Shown here piece by piece: positions 42,222 to 51,030 of a stretch of DNA of 64,000 nucleotides; the stretch's first letter is position 1, and every line of letters starts with the position of its first letter. Origin of the DNA: Mesorhizobium metallidurans STM 2683 (GTDB lineage Bacteria; Pseudomonadota; Alphaproteobacteria; Rhizobiales; Rhizobiaceae); assembly GCF_000350085.1 (NCBI RefSeq), contig NZ_CAUM01000130.1:1-64000 (forward strand). The letters are read 5' to 3'. The position numbers and the translations under genes were made by a program. Under the pieces are notes generated by a model. The model was not told the DNA's origin. It made no database searches and worked only from the letters and a program-made list of their open reading frames with translations.

Positions 42222-43421
42222 TCAAAGGGATTTTGGCAGATAGCGCCAGGTAACGAAGCCGCAAACCGCCGCTAGCAGGCCGAGCGTGGCGAACACCGAG
42301 CCCAACCCGAAAAACGCCAGCACCACCGAATAGACCAGCGGCGGTGTCAGCTCGGAAAAGTCGAGATAGGTGCGATAGACCGCCGCCATCTGCGCCCTCT
42401 CGTAGAACCGCACCGAGCGCATGAAGGCGGTCGAGCCCAGCGCGTCGAGAGCGATGGCGAAGAATGCGCCGCACAGCAGCAAGGCACCGGTAAGAAACGG
42501 CACGGATTCACCGACGGCGCCCGCCGCCAGCAGCATGGCCGACATGGCGAAATAGGCTGATGTCATGGTGCGCCGGCCACCAAAACGCTGTCCCACTCTG
42601 CCCCAGAAGATGGCCGTGAACAACAGCGCATTGCCCGCCGAGACCAGCAGGCCGCCGGCGAGTTCGCCCTCGCCGGTGATCACCATGAATAGCGGCCCGT
42701 AGACAAAGAACGTCGTCCAGAAGCAGGAACGGCCGAAGGCGATCAGCCAGGCGAGCCGCAGCCTGGGCTGCGCGACGAAACGGCCGATATTAGCAAGCGG
42801 ATTGGCCGGCCGCGTCTTGCCCGGGCGGATCGACGGGTTGTCGCCGAGCCTGTAGGTCCAGAACAGCGCCAGCAGGGCCATGGCGAAGATGGCGACCGCG
42901 CCATGCGCGGCATAGATGCCGAAACGCGTGTAGAGGAAGATGCCGAGTGTCGGCCCGCTGGTCCAGGCGAGCATCGACCACGCCATGCGCAGCGATTCGG
43001 CCTGCATGAAATCGGTCTTGCGGATATGGTCCATGATGTAGAGGCTGAGCGTGATCGAGAGCGCGCTGGCGCCCATCACGCGGCAAAGCATGCCCACCAA
43101 TTGCCCGGTGAGCGTGTGCGTAACGAAGAACAGCGAGCCGACGGCAAGCAGGCAGGCGCCTGCGGTGTAGACCCAGCGCCGGGCAAAGCGCCGGATCAGC
43201 ATCGGCATGAACAGCGTCACCGACAGGCCGAGCAGCGCCACGACGGTGTAGAGGATCGAGACGATCTGTTCGTTGCGGAGGATTTCGTAGGCCTGGATCG
43301 GGATGACGCTCGACACGGTGGCGCGCGCGAAGGATTCGACCGCATAGAGCGAGGCGAAGGTGCGTGCATCCGCCGGTCGCAAGGCCGGAAGCCCGATCGG
43401 ATGGCGCACATGGGTAGCCAT
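42222..43421 (-). CDS. MFS transporter
   Basis: 399 aa from the ATG at 43421 with GGGGAGGG upstream. Around twelve hydrophobic helices, with RRFARRWVYTAGA after helix 2 (motif A region) and a charged central loop (YRLGDNPSIRPGKTRPAN). I cannot assign a substrate. The stop is only 3 bp from the convergent Rieske oxygenase stop. Confidence 0.85.
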   Translation of the reverse strand: MATHVRHPIGLPALRPADARTFASLYAVESFARATVSSVIPIQAYEILRNEQIVSILYTVVALLGLSVTLFMPMLIRRFARRWVYTAGACLLAVGSLFFVTHTLTGQLVGMLCRVMGASALSITLSLYIMDHIRKTDFMQAESLRMAWSMLAWTSGPTLGIFLYTRFGIYAAHGAVAIFAMALLALFWTYRLGDNPSIRPGKTRPANPLANIGRFVAQPRLRLAWLIAFGRSCFWTTFFVYGPLFMVITGEGELAGGLLVSAGNALLFTAIFWGRVGQRFGGRRTMTSAYFAMSAMLLAAGAVGESVPFLTGALLLCGAFFAIALDALGSTAFMRSVRFYERAQMAAVYRTYLDFSELTPPLVYSVVLAFFGLGSVFATLGLLAAVCGFVTWRYLPKSL

Positions 43422-43667
43422 TGCCCTCCCCGAAGCAGAATCGCCCAAAGCAGAACGCGGGCCCAAATCTGCCGTGGTAATTCCTGACCCGGTAACAGGA
43501 AACCGACACGTTCACGGCAAAAAGCGAAGCTGGTCAAAGGCTTTCCGGCGCTGGCCTAAAGCGAGCTTTGATGCGGAGATCAGCGTCGAGGCCATCGATG
43601 GTCAGCTTCTGTTGTCAGGTGCAACCGTGATAGATGTCTTGCGGGGCTGAATCAGAATTGCGAGACC

Positions 43668-44666
43668 ATGAGCATCCATACGCCGACCGCACCCGTTCAG
43701 GATCGACAAAAGCGCATCATCGCCATCGACATCGCGCGCGGCATCGCCCTGCTTGCCATGGCAAGCTATCATTTCACCTGGGACCTCGAATTCTTCGGCT
43801 ACACCGACCCCGGCCTGACCGCCTTCGGCTGGTGGAAGTTCTACGCGCGCTGCATCGCCTCGACCTTCCTGTTCCTGGTCGGCGTCAGCCTCTATCTCGC
43901 CAACGGCAAACAGATCCGCTGGCCAGGCTTCTGGAAACGCTTCGCCATGGTCGCCGTAGCGGCAATTGCCATATCGGTCGTCACCAGGGTCGCCACGCCG
44001 GACGGCTTCGTTTTCTTCGGCATCCTGCACCAGATCGCGCTGGCCAGCCTGCTCGGCCTGGCGTTCCTGCGGCTGCCGGCGTTGCTGACGCTTGTCGTCG
44101 CGGCCCTCGTCATCGCCGCACCCTTCTATCTCAGGTCCGAGATCTTCGACCATCCGGCCCTATGGTGGGTCGGCCTGTCGGCATCCAATCCGCGCTCCAA
44201 CGACTATGTGCCACTGTTTCCATGGTTCGGCGCCGTGCTGCTGGGCATCGCGGCGGCGAAACTCGGCTCCGCCTCCGGAGTGCTGGCGCGGCTGGCGAAC
44301 CTCGTGCCTGGCCGCTGGTCAAATCCACTGGTGTTCATCGGCCGGCACGGCCTCGCCTTCTACCTGATCCACCAGCCGGTGCTGATCGGCTCGGTCTGGC
44401 TGTTTTCGCAAATCATGCCGGCACAGGTCGAGACCAAGGGAGTGACTTTCCTGAAATCCTGTCAGCTATCGTGCGAGCAGACACGCGACACGGAGTTCTG
44501 CTCCAACTATTGTGTGTGCATGCTCGACACGCTCGAGGGCGAGGCCACGCTTGATCGGCTCTACAGCAACGATCAGACTCCGGAATGGAAGGCGCATATT
44601 GGCGAACTCGCCGGCGCTTGCACCGCCAAGACCGAGAGCACATTGATGGAGGGAGGCCAACAATGA
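43668..44666 (+). CDS. DUF1624/heparan-alpha-glucosaminide acetyltransferase-like membrane protein with Cys-rich tail
   Basis: 332 aa. The first helix has IAIDIARGIALLAMASYHFTWDLEFFG, the signature of the DUF1624/acyltransferase_3-like group, followed by about seven more helices. Unusually, the C-terminus (about residues 260-332) is soluble and holds a cysteine cluster, CX3CX8CX3CXC, plus one more Cys later. Such proteins are thought to transfer acyl groups across the membrane; the tail may bind metal or form disulfides. Its stop overlaps the next gene start (ATGA). Confidence 0.78.
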   Translation: MSIHTPTAPVQDRQKRIIAIDIARGIALLAMASYHFTWDLEFFGYTDPGLTAFGWWKFYARCIASTFLFLVGVSLYLANGKQIRWPGFWKRFAMVAVAAIAISVVTRVATPDGFVFFGILHQIALASLLGLAFLRLPALLTLVVAALVIAAPFYLRSEIFDHPALWWVGLSASNPRSNDYVPLFPWFGAVLLGIAAAKLGSASGVLARLANLVPGRWSNPLVFIGRHGLAFYLIHQPVLIGSVWLFSQIMPAQVETKGVTFLKSCQLSCEQTRDTEFCSNYCVCMLDTLEGEATLDRLYSNDQTPEWKAHIGELAGACTAKTESTLMEGGQQ

Positions 44667-45154
44667 CCGCCAATCAGCCGAAAACAGGACTGCCGAAGCC
44701 CGGGCACATACCATGGCCACCGCTGATCTATCTCGCGGCGATCGCCATCAGCGTCGCGCTCGGCCTGTTCTACCCGCTGCCGTGGATCGGCGACCTTCTC
44801 GGCGACATCCTGTTCGCTGCCGGTCTTGTGGCGCTATTCGGCGTCGTCGCACTCTGGTTCACGGCGATCCGAACCATGATCCGGGCGAAGACGACCCTCA
44901 ACCCGAATGGCGTGCCGGAGCATCTGATCACGTCAGGCCCCTTCGCCATCAGCCGCAACCCGATCTATCTGGCCAACACGCTGTTCATGATCGGCATCGC
45001 CTTCGTATCGGGCATCGCCTGGTTCCTGCCGATGGCATTCATCGCCGCCTTCGCAACGCAGAAGGCCGCGGTCGAAGGCGAGGAGAAAATACTGGCGGCG
45101 AAATTCGGCAAGAAGTACCGGGACTACGCGAAAAGGGTCAGGCGCTGGATTTGA
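44663..45154 (+). CDS. Isoprenylcysteine carboxyl methyltransferase-family protein
   Basis: 163 aa from the ATG at 44663. Four hydrophobic segments, with the family motif HLITSGPFAISRNPIYLAN in the second half and the C-terminal EEKILAAKFGKKYRDYAKRVRRW. Bacterial members methylate small lipid or sulfur substrates using SAM; a true isoprenylcysteine substrate is unlikely. It is translationally coupled to the DUF1624 protein, so the two probably modify the same envelope component. Confidence 0.82.
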   Translation: MTANQPKTGLPKPGHIPWPPLIYLAAIAISVALGLFYPLPWIGDLLGDILFAAGLVALFGVVALWFTAIRTMIRAKTTLNPNGVPEHLITSGPFAISRNPIYLANTLFMIGIAFVSGIAWFLPMAFIAAFATQKAAVEGEEKILAAKFGKKYRDYAKRVRRWI

Positions 45155-45196
45155 GCCGAGGCAAGGCCGTTAAGTGCCGAGGCAAGGCCGTTAAGT
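45155..45196. repeat. Perfect 21-bp tandem duplication
   Basis: GCCGAGGCAAGGCCGTTAAGT occurs twice in direct tandem (45155-45175 and 45176-45196) with no mismatch, between two convergent genes. The second copy contains the stop codon of the MerR gene (TTA at 45191-45193 on the plus strand). Confidence 0.9.
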
Positions 45197-45577
45197 ATTG
45201 ACGCCGAGTTCGACCAGCCGTTCGACGCAGGATTCCTCGGCCTGGTCGAGCTCGGCCAGTGTCTCCTCGAGGTCGCGGCGCTTCTGCCTGAGATCCTCGC
45301 GCTTTTCCTCGATGCGCTTGATCATCAACTTGAGCTGGCCGACCTCGCCGGGCGGCTCCTTGTACATCTGGATGATTTCGCGGATTTCATTGATCGAGAA
45401 GCCGAGCCTTTTGCCGCGCATGATCTGGCGGATGAGATGCCGGTCGGACGGGCGGAACAGCCGGGTGCGGCCGCGCCGCACCGGCTGTACCAGCCCCTCA
45501 TCCTCATAGAAGCGCAATGTCCGCGTCGACACGTCGAATTCGCGGGTCAGTTCGGTGATCGAATAATATTCCCGCAT
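45191..45577 (-). CDS. MerR family transcriptional regulator
   Basis: 128 aa from the ATG at 45577. The MerR helix-turn-helix is YSITELTREFDVSTRTLRFYEDEGL (in two parts, residues about 5-29), followed by RGRTRLF, the winged region and a long dimerisation helix (LKLMIKRIEEKREDLRQKRRD). It lacks the cysteine loops of metal-sensing MerR proteins. Sequence style is that of LiuR/acyl-CoA-responsive regulators in Alphaproteobacteria, but no leucine-degradation genes are in view. Confidence 0.85.
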   Translation of the reverse strand: MREYYSITELTREFDVSTRTLRFYEDEGLVQPVRRGRTRLFRPSDRHLIRQIMRGKRLGFSINEIREIIQMYKEPPGEVGQLKLMIKRIEEKREDLRQKRRDLEETLAELDQAEESCVERLVELGVNT

Positions 45578-45722
45578 CGTCACTCCAAATGCCTGGACTG
45601 GCGGATTGCCGATCATTCGGCGTCGCCCTTCTGTCCAAAAGGGCTCATCCCGTGCCGGAATCGACCGGCAGCTCCCCGTCGAAGCCTCGCACGCAACTTA
45701 CGTAAAAGTCAATTGAAGCGCC

Positions 45723-47147
45723 TTATCCGACTCCCGCGCCCAGACGCAGCCACCAAGTGGCAAGGCTAAGGAAGGCGAGGAAACCGATGACGTCGGTGAT
45801 CATCGTCGTGAAGATCGATGACGAAATCGCCGGATCGGCGCCGAGCTTGTCGAGGAACAGCGGAATCAGGATGCCGCCCAGCGCCGCGGCCAGCATGTTG
45901 ACGATCATCGCCGCGGCAATGACGAGGCCGAGATCGGCATTGTGGAACCAGAGGCCGGCGACCAGCCCGAGGATCGTCGCAATGATCGTGCCATTCAGCA
46001 TGCCGACCATAACCTCGCGCCGGATGACGCGGCCGGCATTGTAGATATCGAGGTCGCGTGTGGCGAGCGCGCGCACGGTCACTGTCATCGTCTGCGTGCC
46101 GGCATTGCCGCCCAACGAAGCGACGATCGGCATCAGCGCGGCAAGTGCCACCATTTCCTCGATCGTCGCACCGAACATGCTGATCACGGAGGCCGAAATG
46201 AAGGCTGTGCCGAGATTGACCAGCAGCCACGGCACCCGCGAGCGCGATGTCGCAGCAACTGTATCGGACAGTTCTTCGTCGCCGACGCCGCCCATGCGCA
46301 ACAGGTCCTCCTCGGCTTCCTGCTGGATGACGTCGACCACATCGTCGATGGTCAGCACGCCGACCAGGCGCTCGTTCTCGTCGACGACCGCAGCCGACAA
46401 AAGGTCATATTGCTCGAATTCCCGCGCCGCCTCTTCCTGGTCCATGGTCGCCGGAATGGCGTGCCGCGTCTCATGCATGACCTCTTCGACCTTGACCGAG
46501 CGCTTGGCGCGCAGGATCTGGTCGAGGTCGATGGCGCCAAGCAGCTTGAAGCTCGGATCGATGACGAAAATCTGACTGAAGCGGTCGGGAAGGTCCTGAT
46601 CCTCGCGCATGTAGTCGATGGTCTGGCCGACCGTCCAGAACGGCGGCACCGCGACGAACTCCGTCTGCATCCGGCGGCCGGCGGTCTCTTCGGGATAGTC
46701 GAGCGAACGGCGCAGCCTGATCCGCTCGGTGAACGGCAGTTGCGACAGGATCTCGTCCTGATCTTCCTTTTCGAGATCTTCGAGGATGTAGACGGCGTCG
46801 TCGGAATCGAGTTCCTGCACCGCTTGCGCGATCTGCTCGTTGGGCAGATTGTCGACGATCTCCATGCGGATCGCCTCGTCGACCTCGGTCAGCGCCGAGA
46901 AGTCGAAGTCGGCGCCCAATAATTCGACCAGAGCACGGCGCTGCTCGGGGTGCAGCGCCTCGAGCAGGTCGCCCAGTTCCGACTGGTGCAGGTCGTTGAC
47001 TTCGCGCTTCAGCGTCAGCGTGTCGCGATCGGCGATCGCCGCACCGATCTGGGCCAGGAACGACGACAGGACGGCGCCGTCCTCGCCGTAGATATCGGCG
47101 TGGCCGTCCTCAGCGGCTCTGGTGTCTTGTTCGTCCTGGCCTTCCAC
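45723..47147 (-). CDS. mgtE: Magnesium transporter MgtE
   Basis: 474 aa. N-terminal helical domain (about 30-150), two CBS domains (about 160-290, with VVDENERLVGVLTIDDVVDVI), then five C-terminal helices with the conserved ASLGGNAGTQTMTVTVRALA pore motif. It forms a dimeric inner-membrane magnesium channel whose CBS/N domains close the pore when cytosolic magnesium is high. Single gene. The upstream gap to 47506 carries a repeat (47196-47260) and no other gene. Confidence 0.93.
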   Translation of the reverse strand: MEGQDEQDTRAAEDGHADIYGEDGAVLSSFLAQIGAAIADRDTLTLKREVNDLHQSELGDLLEALHPEQRRALVELLGADFDFSALTEVDEAIRMEIVDNLPNEQIAQAVQELDSDDAVYILEDLEKEDQDEILSQLPFTERIRLRRSLDYPEETAGRRMQTEFVAVPPFWTVGQTIDYMREDQDLPDRFSQIFVIDPSFKLLGAIDLDQILRAKRSVKVEEVMHETRHAIPATMDQEEAAREFEQYDLLSAAVVDENERLVGVLTIDDVVDVIQQEAEEDLLRMGGVGDEELSDTVAATSRSRVPWLLVNLGTAFISASVISMFGATIEEMVALAALMPIVASLGGNAGTQTMTVTVRALATRDLDIYNAGRVIRREVMVGMLNGTIIATILGLVAGLWFHNADLGLVIAAAMIVNMLAAALGGILIPLFLDKLGADPAISSSIFTTMITDVIGFLAFLSLATWWLRLGAGVG

Positions 47148-47195
47148 CAGCGCCTCCCGCCATCAGCATTCCGGAAAAGGTGCCTGTCAGGTCTA

Positions 47196-47260
47196 GACCA
47201 TGATCCAGAAAAGGGGAAACCGGTTTTGGCAAAATTCGATGCTCAAACACAAAGATAGAG
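47196..47260. repeat. Rhizobial intergenic repeat (RIME-like), copy 2
   Basis: GACCATGATCC followed by GGGAAACCGGTTTTGGC and a GCTCAAACACAAAGATAGA tail match the element at 11390-11459. The right inverted arm is degenerate here. It lies between the divergent mgtE and mipA-like genes. Confidence 0.65.
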
Positions 47261-47506
47261 CGGTGGTGAGATTCGGCACGAGAACCGGCCCGCGCAACGC
47301 ACGGAATATCAAACGAAATGCGCCCTGCCCTGCGTTGCGCGAAGATCGATGCGATTTGGATTGCCGGGCGGAGGGACGTTACCTCGGCACCAAGATGAAA
47401 CCACGATTGCGCAACAAAACTTAACATCACTTAACGCATGCCGCCGCTTTCGTCTGAAATGGTGAGAGCATTGGGGGGCTTATCGCCTCGCTATACTGGA
47501 GCGCGC

Positions 47507-48367
47507 ATGTTCGCCAAAATGGACTCTGGAATATTTGCCGGCCGGGCATCCCTTGCAGCGATGGCCATCCTGTTTTCAACGTATCCGGAAATAGCATTTG
47601 CCGCCGACGCCATTGCGGTGAATTCGGACGATTTCGCTCTGCCGCCGCCCGAACCTTCCCGTTTCGCGCGCTTCCAGCAAAAACTGTCCGACTGGCATGT
47701 TGTCGTGGGCGGCGGCGCGATCATCGTCCCGGAATATGAGGGCAGCGACAAGTTCAAGATCATGCCGGTGCCCTTTGTCACGGCGACATTCCTCGACGTG
47801 GTGACGATCGATCCGACAGGCGCCAACATCGCCGTCTATAAACAGGATCGGTTCGAATTCAGCGCGCGGCTTGGCTATGAAATGGGCCGCGATGAAGACG
47901 ATGGCGACCGTCTGCGCGGGCTGGGCGACATCGGCATGGGCGCGACCGTCGGCGCGAAGGCCGCCATGAATTTCGGCCCGGCCCAAATCTTCGCGCAATT
48001 GGACAAGACCATCGGCGGCAGCGACGGCATGGTCGGCAGGGTTGGGGTCGAGGTCAACCAGCCTTTATCGCAATCATTGATGATCGGCGCCAGCGCCTCC
48101 GCCGTGTTCGCCGACGAAAATCATATGCAGGCCTATTTCGGCGTCACGGCGGAACAATCGGCTCGCTCTGGGCTGGCGCGCTACGATGCCGGCGCCGGGT
48201 TGAAGCGCGCCGATTTTTCGATTTCCGCCACATATATGCTCAACCAGAACTGGATGGTGCGCGGCGAAGCGGGGGTCGGCTTTCTCGTGGGTGACGCCGC
48301 GGACAGCCCGATCGTCGTCGAAAAAGTGCAGCCTACAGGAATGCTACTCGTCGGATATCGATTCTGA
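47507..48367 (+). CDS. MipA/OmpV family outer-membrane protein
   Basis: 286 aa from the ATG at 47507 with GGAG upstream. A signal peptide (helix AGRASLAAMAILFSTYP, cleavage near FAADA) precedes a beta-barrel-like protein with WHVVVGGGAIIVPEYEGSD, a typical MipA/OmpV start, and the terminal GMLLVGYRF, which ends in Phe as outer-membrane barrels do. It is followed 26 bp later by a response-regulator gene in the same direction, so it may be co-transcribed with the two-component system. Confidence 0.88.
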   Translation: MFAKMDSGIFAGRASLAAMAILFSTYPEIAFAADAIAVNSDDFALPPPEPSRFARFQQKLSDWHVVVGGGAIIVPEYEGSDKFKIMPVPFVTATFLDVVTIDPTGANIAVYKQDRFEFSARLGYEMGRDEDDGDRLRGLGDIGMGATVGAKAAMNFGPAQIFAQLDKTIGGSDGMVGRVGVEVNQPLSQSLMIGASASAVFADENHMQAYFGVTAEQSARSGLARYDAGAGLKRADFSISATYMLNQNWMVRGEAGVGFLVGDAADSPIVVEKVQPTGMLLVGYRF

Positions 48368-48393
48368 CGCCCACACAGGTCACCGGTCAGGCA

Positions 48394-49164
48394 ATGGCAA
48401 ATGTCGCACGGCAAAGGCACCAAAGCGAGTTGGCCGCCGAATCCAAATCGGCAAGGCAAGGTTCGCGTATCCTCATCGTCGAGGACGACGCCGAGATCGC
48501 GCGCATGCTGGGCGAGACACTCACCGAAAACGGCATGATCGTGGAAATAGCCGAGAATGGCGTCCGGATGAATGCCGCGCTTCGCAGCCAGAAATTCGAT
48601 CTCATCGTGCTCGATGTCATGCTGCCTGGTGAAAGCGGCCTCAACATCTGCCGCCGTCTTCGCGCCGAAACGAATGTTCCGATCCTGATGCTGACCGCGC
48701 TTGGCGAGGAAATCGACCGTGTCTTCGGACTGGAGATCGGCGCGGACGATTACGTGACGAAACCGTTCAGCGCGCGCGAACTGACGGCCAGGATACGGGC
48801 GCTGCTGCGCCGCACCGCCTACGCTCCCGACGAGCGGGATTGGTCGAGGGTGCTTCTCTTCAACGGCTGGCGCCTCGACCCCATACGCCGGCAATTGCAT
48901 GATCCGAGCCATGCCCGGGTTTCGACCACGACGCATGAATTTGACCTGTTGCTCGCGTTCTGTCGCAACGCAGGCCGGGTTCTTTCGCGCGAGGAGCTTC
49001 TCGGCGTAACTCATGCCGGGCTTGCCGGACCGATCGAGCGAAGCGTCGACGTTCATGTCAGCCGCATCCGCCAGAAGATCGAAAAGGACGCGCGCGATCC
49101 GGTGCTTCTCAAAACTGTTCGGTTGGGTGGCTACATCTTCACCGCAACGGTGGAGGAAGCATGA
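48394..49164 (+). CDS. OmpR-family response regulator
   Basis: 256 aa. Receiver: RILIVEDDAEIARML, phosphoacceptor Asp74 in LIVLDVMLPG, and the late Lys in DYVTKPFSARE. A C-terminal winged helix (about 160-250) has LLFNGWRLDP and the recognition segment IERSVDVHVSRIRQKIEKD. An unusual 22-residue N-terminal extension precedes the receiver, so a later start is possible. It is coupled by ATGA overlap to the kinase gene. Confidence 0.92.
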   Translation: MANVARQRHQSELAAESKSARQGSRILIVEDDAEIARMLGETLTENGMIVEIAENGVRMNAALRSQKFDLIVLDVMLPGESGLNICRRLRAETNVPILMLTALGEEIDRVFGLEIGADDYVTKPFSARELTARIRALLRRTAYAPDERDWSRVLLFNGWRLDPIRRQLHDPSHARVSTTTHEFDLLLAFCRNAGRVLSREELLGVTHAGLAGPIERSVDVHVSRIRQKIEKDARDPVLLKTVRLGGYIFTATVEEA

Positions 49165-50486
49165 GGAACTTCATCCGCCGCAGCCTGCCGCAGTCGGTGC
49201 GTGGGCAGCTCACGGCGATCATCCTCGTCGCGGTTTTTGTGATCATGTCCGCCGGATCGGTCATCGAAAGTTTTACGAGGAATATCGACCTGCCGGTCAT
49301 CGACGACAGTGTCATACGAGCCAGCGTGGTTGCCGGCCTGTTGCGCGACGCACCAGCGGAGGCTCGCGACGCGATCCTGGCAGCGACGGCTCGTGCGGGC
49401 CTGGATTTCAAGATACTTTCGAAGGAAAAGATCGAGAATATTCCATATTCTTATGTGCAGTGGCGAAACATCGAATGGCTTCTCGGGTTCGAAGACAGGC
49501 CGATTGACTGGCGATGGCTGACTGTCGATGGCCAATCCGCATTGGTCATTGGCCTGGACCAGCAGACCATGCTGGCTCACTTCGGAGTACCCGACACCTT
49601 ACTGACGTCAGACCTCGTCCGCTCCTTGTTCTACAAGTTCATGGCTTTCATCGCCTTGCCCACGCTGATCTGGCTTTTTGCGGTATGGACCGTGACAGAC
49701 CCGTTGAAACGCATCTCGACGGCTGTCGGTTCGGCCGAGATCGAGAATGGCGACGAGTTTTTCGTCGAACACGGCTCCATCGAGATGATTGGCCTGGCGC
49801 GGGCGCTGAACCGGATGAGAACACGTATCCGGACGATGATCGAAAACCGCACCCGCATGCTGCGCAGCGTCAGCCACGATCTGCGCACGCCTTTGACGCG
49901 GCTGCGGCTTCGCACCGAGCGCATGGAGGACAACACCACCCGCACCGCGATGCTGTCCGATATTCAGCATATCGAGGATCTGATCAACGAGACATTGACC
50001 TATCTGCGCAACGATGTCTCGACGGAGAAGTTGCAGCGCGCCGACATTGCCAGCGTGCTGCAAACCGTCTGCGCCGAATTCTCCGACGTCGGGTTTTCGG
50101 TCTCGTATTCCGGACCTGACCGGCTGCTCGGCTGGTGCAAACCCAATGCGCTGGCGCGTGCGATCACCAATCTCTGCGACAATGGGGTCAAATTCGCCAG
50201 CCATGTCACCGTCGCATTGACGCAGACCGACACGGTGGCGCGCATCGCAGTCGGCGACGACGGTCCGGGGATTCCAGTGGCGGCGCGCACCGATGTCTTC
50301 GAGCCCTTCTTCAAGGAGGACACTTCACGCGGCATTGCATCGAAGCACGGCTTCGGTCTGGGCCTCTCGATCGTTGCCGACATCATCCAGGGCCACGGCG
50401 GCAAGATCGAATTGCAGGACAACCTGCCAACCGGCCTCGTCGTTACCGTCGATCTGCCGAATGGACCGGGTGTCGAGCCGTCATAA
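49161..50486 (+). CDS. EnvZ-like sensor histidine kinase
   Basis: 441 aa. One helix near residues 16-34, a periplasmic domain of about 120 residues, a second helix at 158-178, HAMP, then the dimerisation/phosphoacceptor helix with His239 in RSVSHDLRTPL. The ATPase has the N box (ALARAITNLCDNGVKFA), GDDGPGIP and KHGFGLGLSIV. It autophosphorylates and passes phosphate to the upstream regulator. The signal is unknown; the MipA-like neighbour suggests an envelope or osmotic cue. Confidence 0.92.
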   Translation: MRNFIRRSLPQSVRGQLTAIILVAVFVIMSAGSVIESFTRNIDLPVIDDSVIRASVVAGLLRDAPAEARDAILAATARAGLDFKILSKEKIENIPYSYVQWRNIEWLLGFEDRPIDWRWLTVDGQSALVIGLDQQTMLAHFGVPDTLLTSDLVRSLFYKFMAFIALPTLIWLFAVWTVTDPLKRISTAVGSAEIENGDEFFVEHGSIEMIGLARALNRMRTRIRTMIENRTRMLRSVSHDLRTPLTRLRLRTERMEDNTTRTAMLSDIQHIEDLINETLTYLRNDVSTEKLQRADIASVLQTVCAEFSDVGFSVSYSGPDRLLGWCKPNALARAITNLCDNGVKFASHVTVALTQTDTVARIAVGDDGPGIPVAARTDVFEPFFKEDTSRGIASKHGFGLGLSIVADIIQGHGGKIELQDNLPTGLVVTVDLPNGPGVEPS

Positions 50487-50663
50487 GACGGCGCACAGCA
50501 CCCGCGCCTGACGAGCGCCATCGCGCGAGAATGGCCGAAACGCTGGCGCGGACAAAGAAGGCCGCGTGAACACAACGGTCCTCCTACGCCAAGGCTTCGG
50601 AGGACACTCCTTCGTCTAACGACCTTCAGGTGGCCTGCCACCCGAAGCTCGAAGAGCGAAGGG
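50487..50663. other. Gap between histidine kinase and tRNA-Leu
   Basis: No gene. The stretch nearest the tRNA, CCACCC (50639-50644) with GGGTGG (50661-50666), can form a hairpin after the tRNA 3' end on the minus strand. That is a possible tRNA terminator. Confidence 0.4.
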
Positions 50664-50748
50664 TGGTGCGGTCGAGAAGACTCGAACTTCCACGGGTTGC
50701 CCCACAGCGACCTCAACGCTGCGCGTCTACCAATTCCGCCACGACCGC
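50664..50748 (-). tRNA. tRNA-Leu (anticodon GAG)
   Basis: On the minus strand it starts GCGGTCGTGGCGGAA and ends CTCGACCGC followed by an encoded ACCA. The D-loop has TTGGTAGAC. The anticodon stem CAGCG/CGCTG encloses TTGAGGT (anticodon GAG, reading CUC and CUU). A long variable arm follows (TGGGGCAACCC), and the T-loop is GTTCGAGTC. All leucine class II features are present; 85 nt with CCA. Confidence 0.96.
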
Positions 50749-51030
50749 ACGTGGTAGGAGCCGGAACGAACCGGCTCGCGGCGTGTAGCAAATCGTTTCC
50801 AGCGAAACAAGGGCGCGTCGCGCAATAATCGCCCGGGAACTGGCACATGGGTCGAGAAGGCCGAAACGCGCTCCTAACTGGACGTTTCGACCGATTGCCG
50901 CCATATGAAGGGCTATTGCATGTCGCCCAAAAGTGCGCAGCGGTTTTGGGATAACGACATGCATCAACAAAAATCTAAAGCGCGCCAAATGGTTCCCTTT
51001 AAACGAGACGCGCTTTAGACGAGATACACC
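50749..51030. other. Gap between tRNA-Leu and lipB
   Basis: 282 bp with no gene visible. It contains the repeat-family C copy at 50917-51019 immediately before lipB. The tRNA promoter must also lie here. Confidence 0.6.
50917..51019 (+). repeat. Intergenic repeat family C, full copy
   Basis: GCATGTCGCCCAAAAGT, then GCGCAGCGGTTTTGGG, ATGCATCAACAAAAATC, and a terminal inverted repeat AAAGCGCG (50977-50984)/CGCGCTTT (51009-51016). About 100 bp. It ends 11 bp before lipB. Confidence 0.75.
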
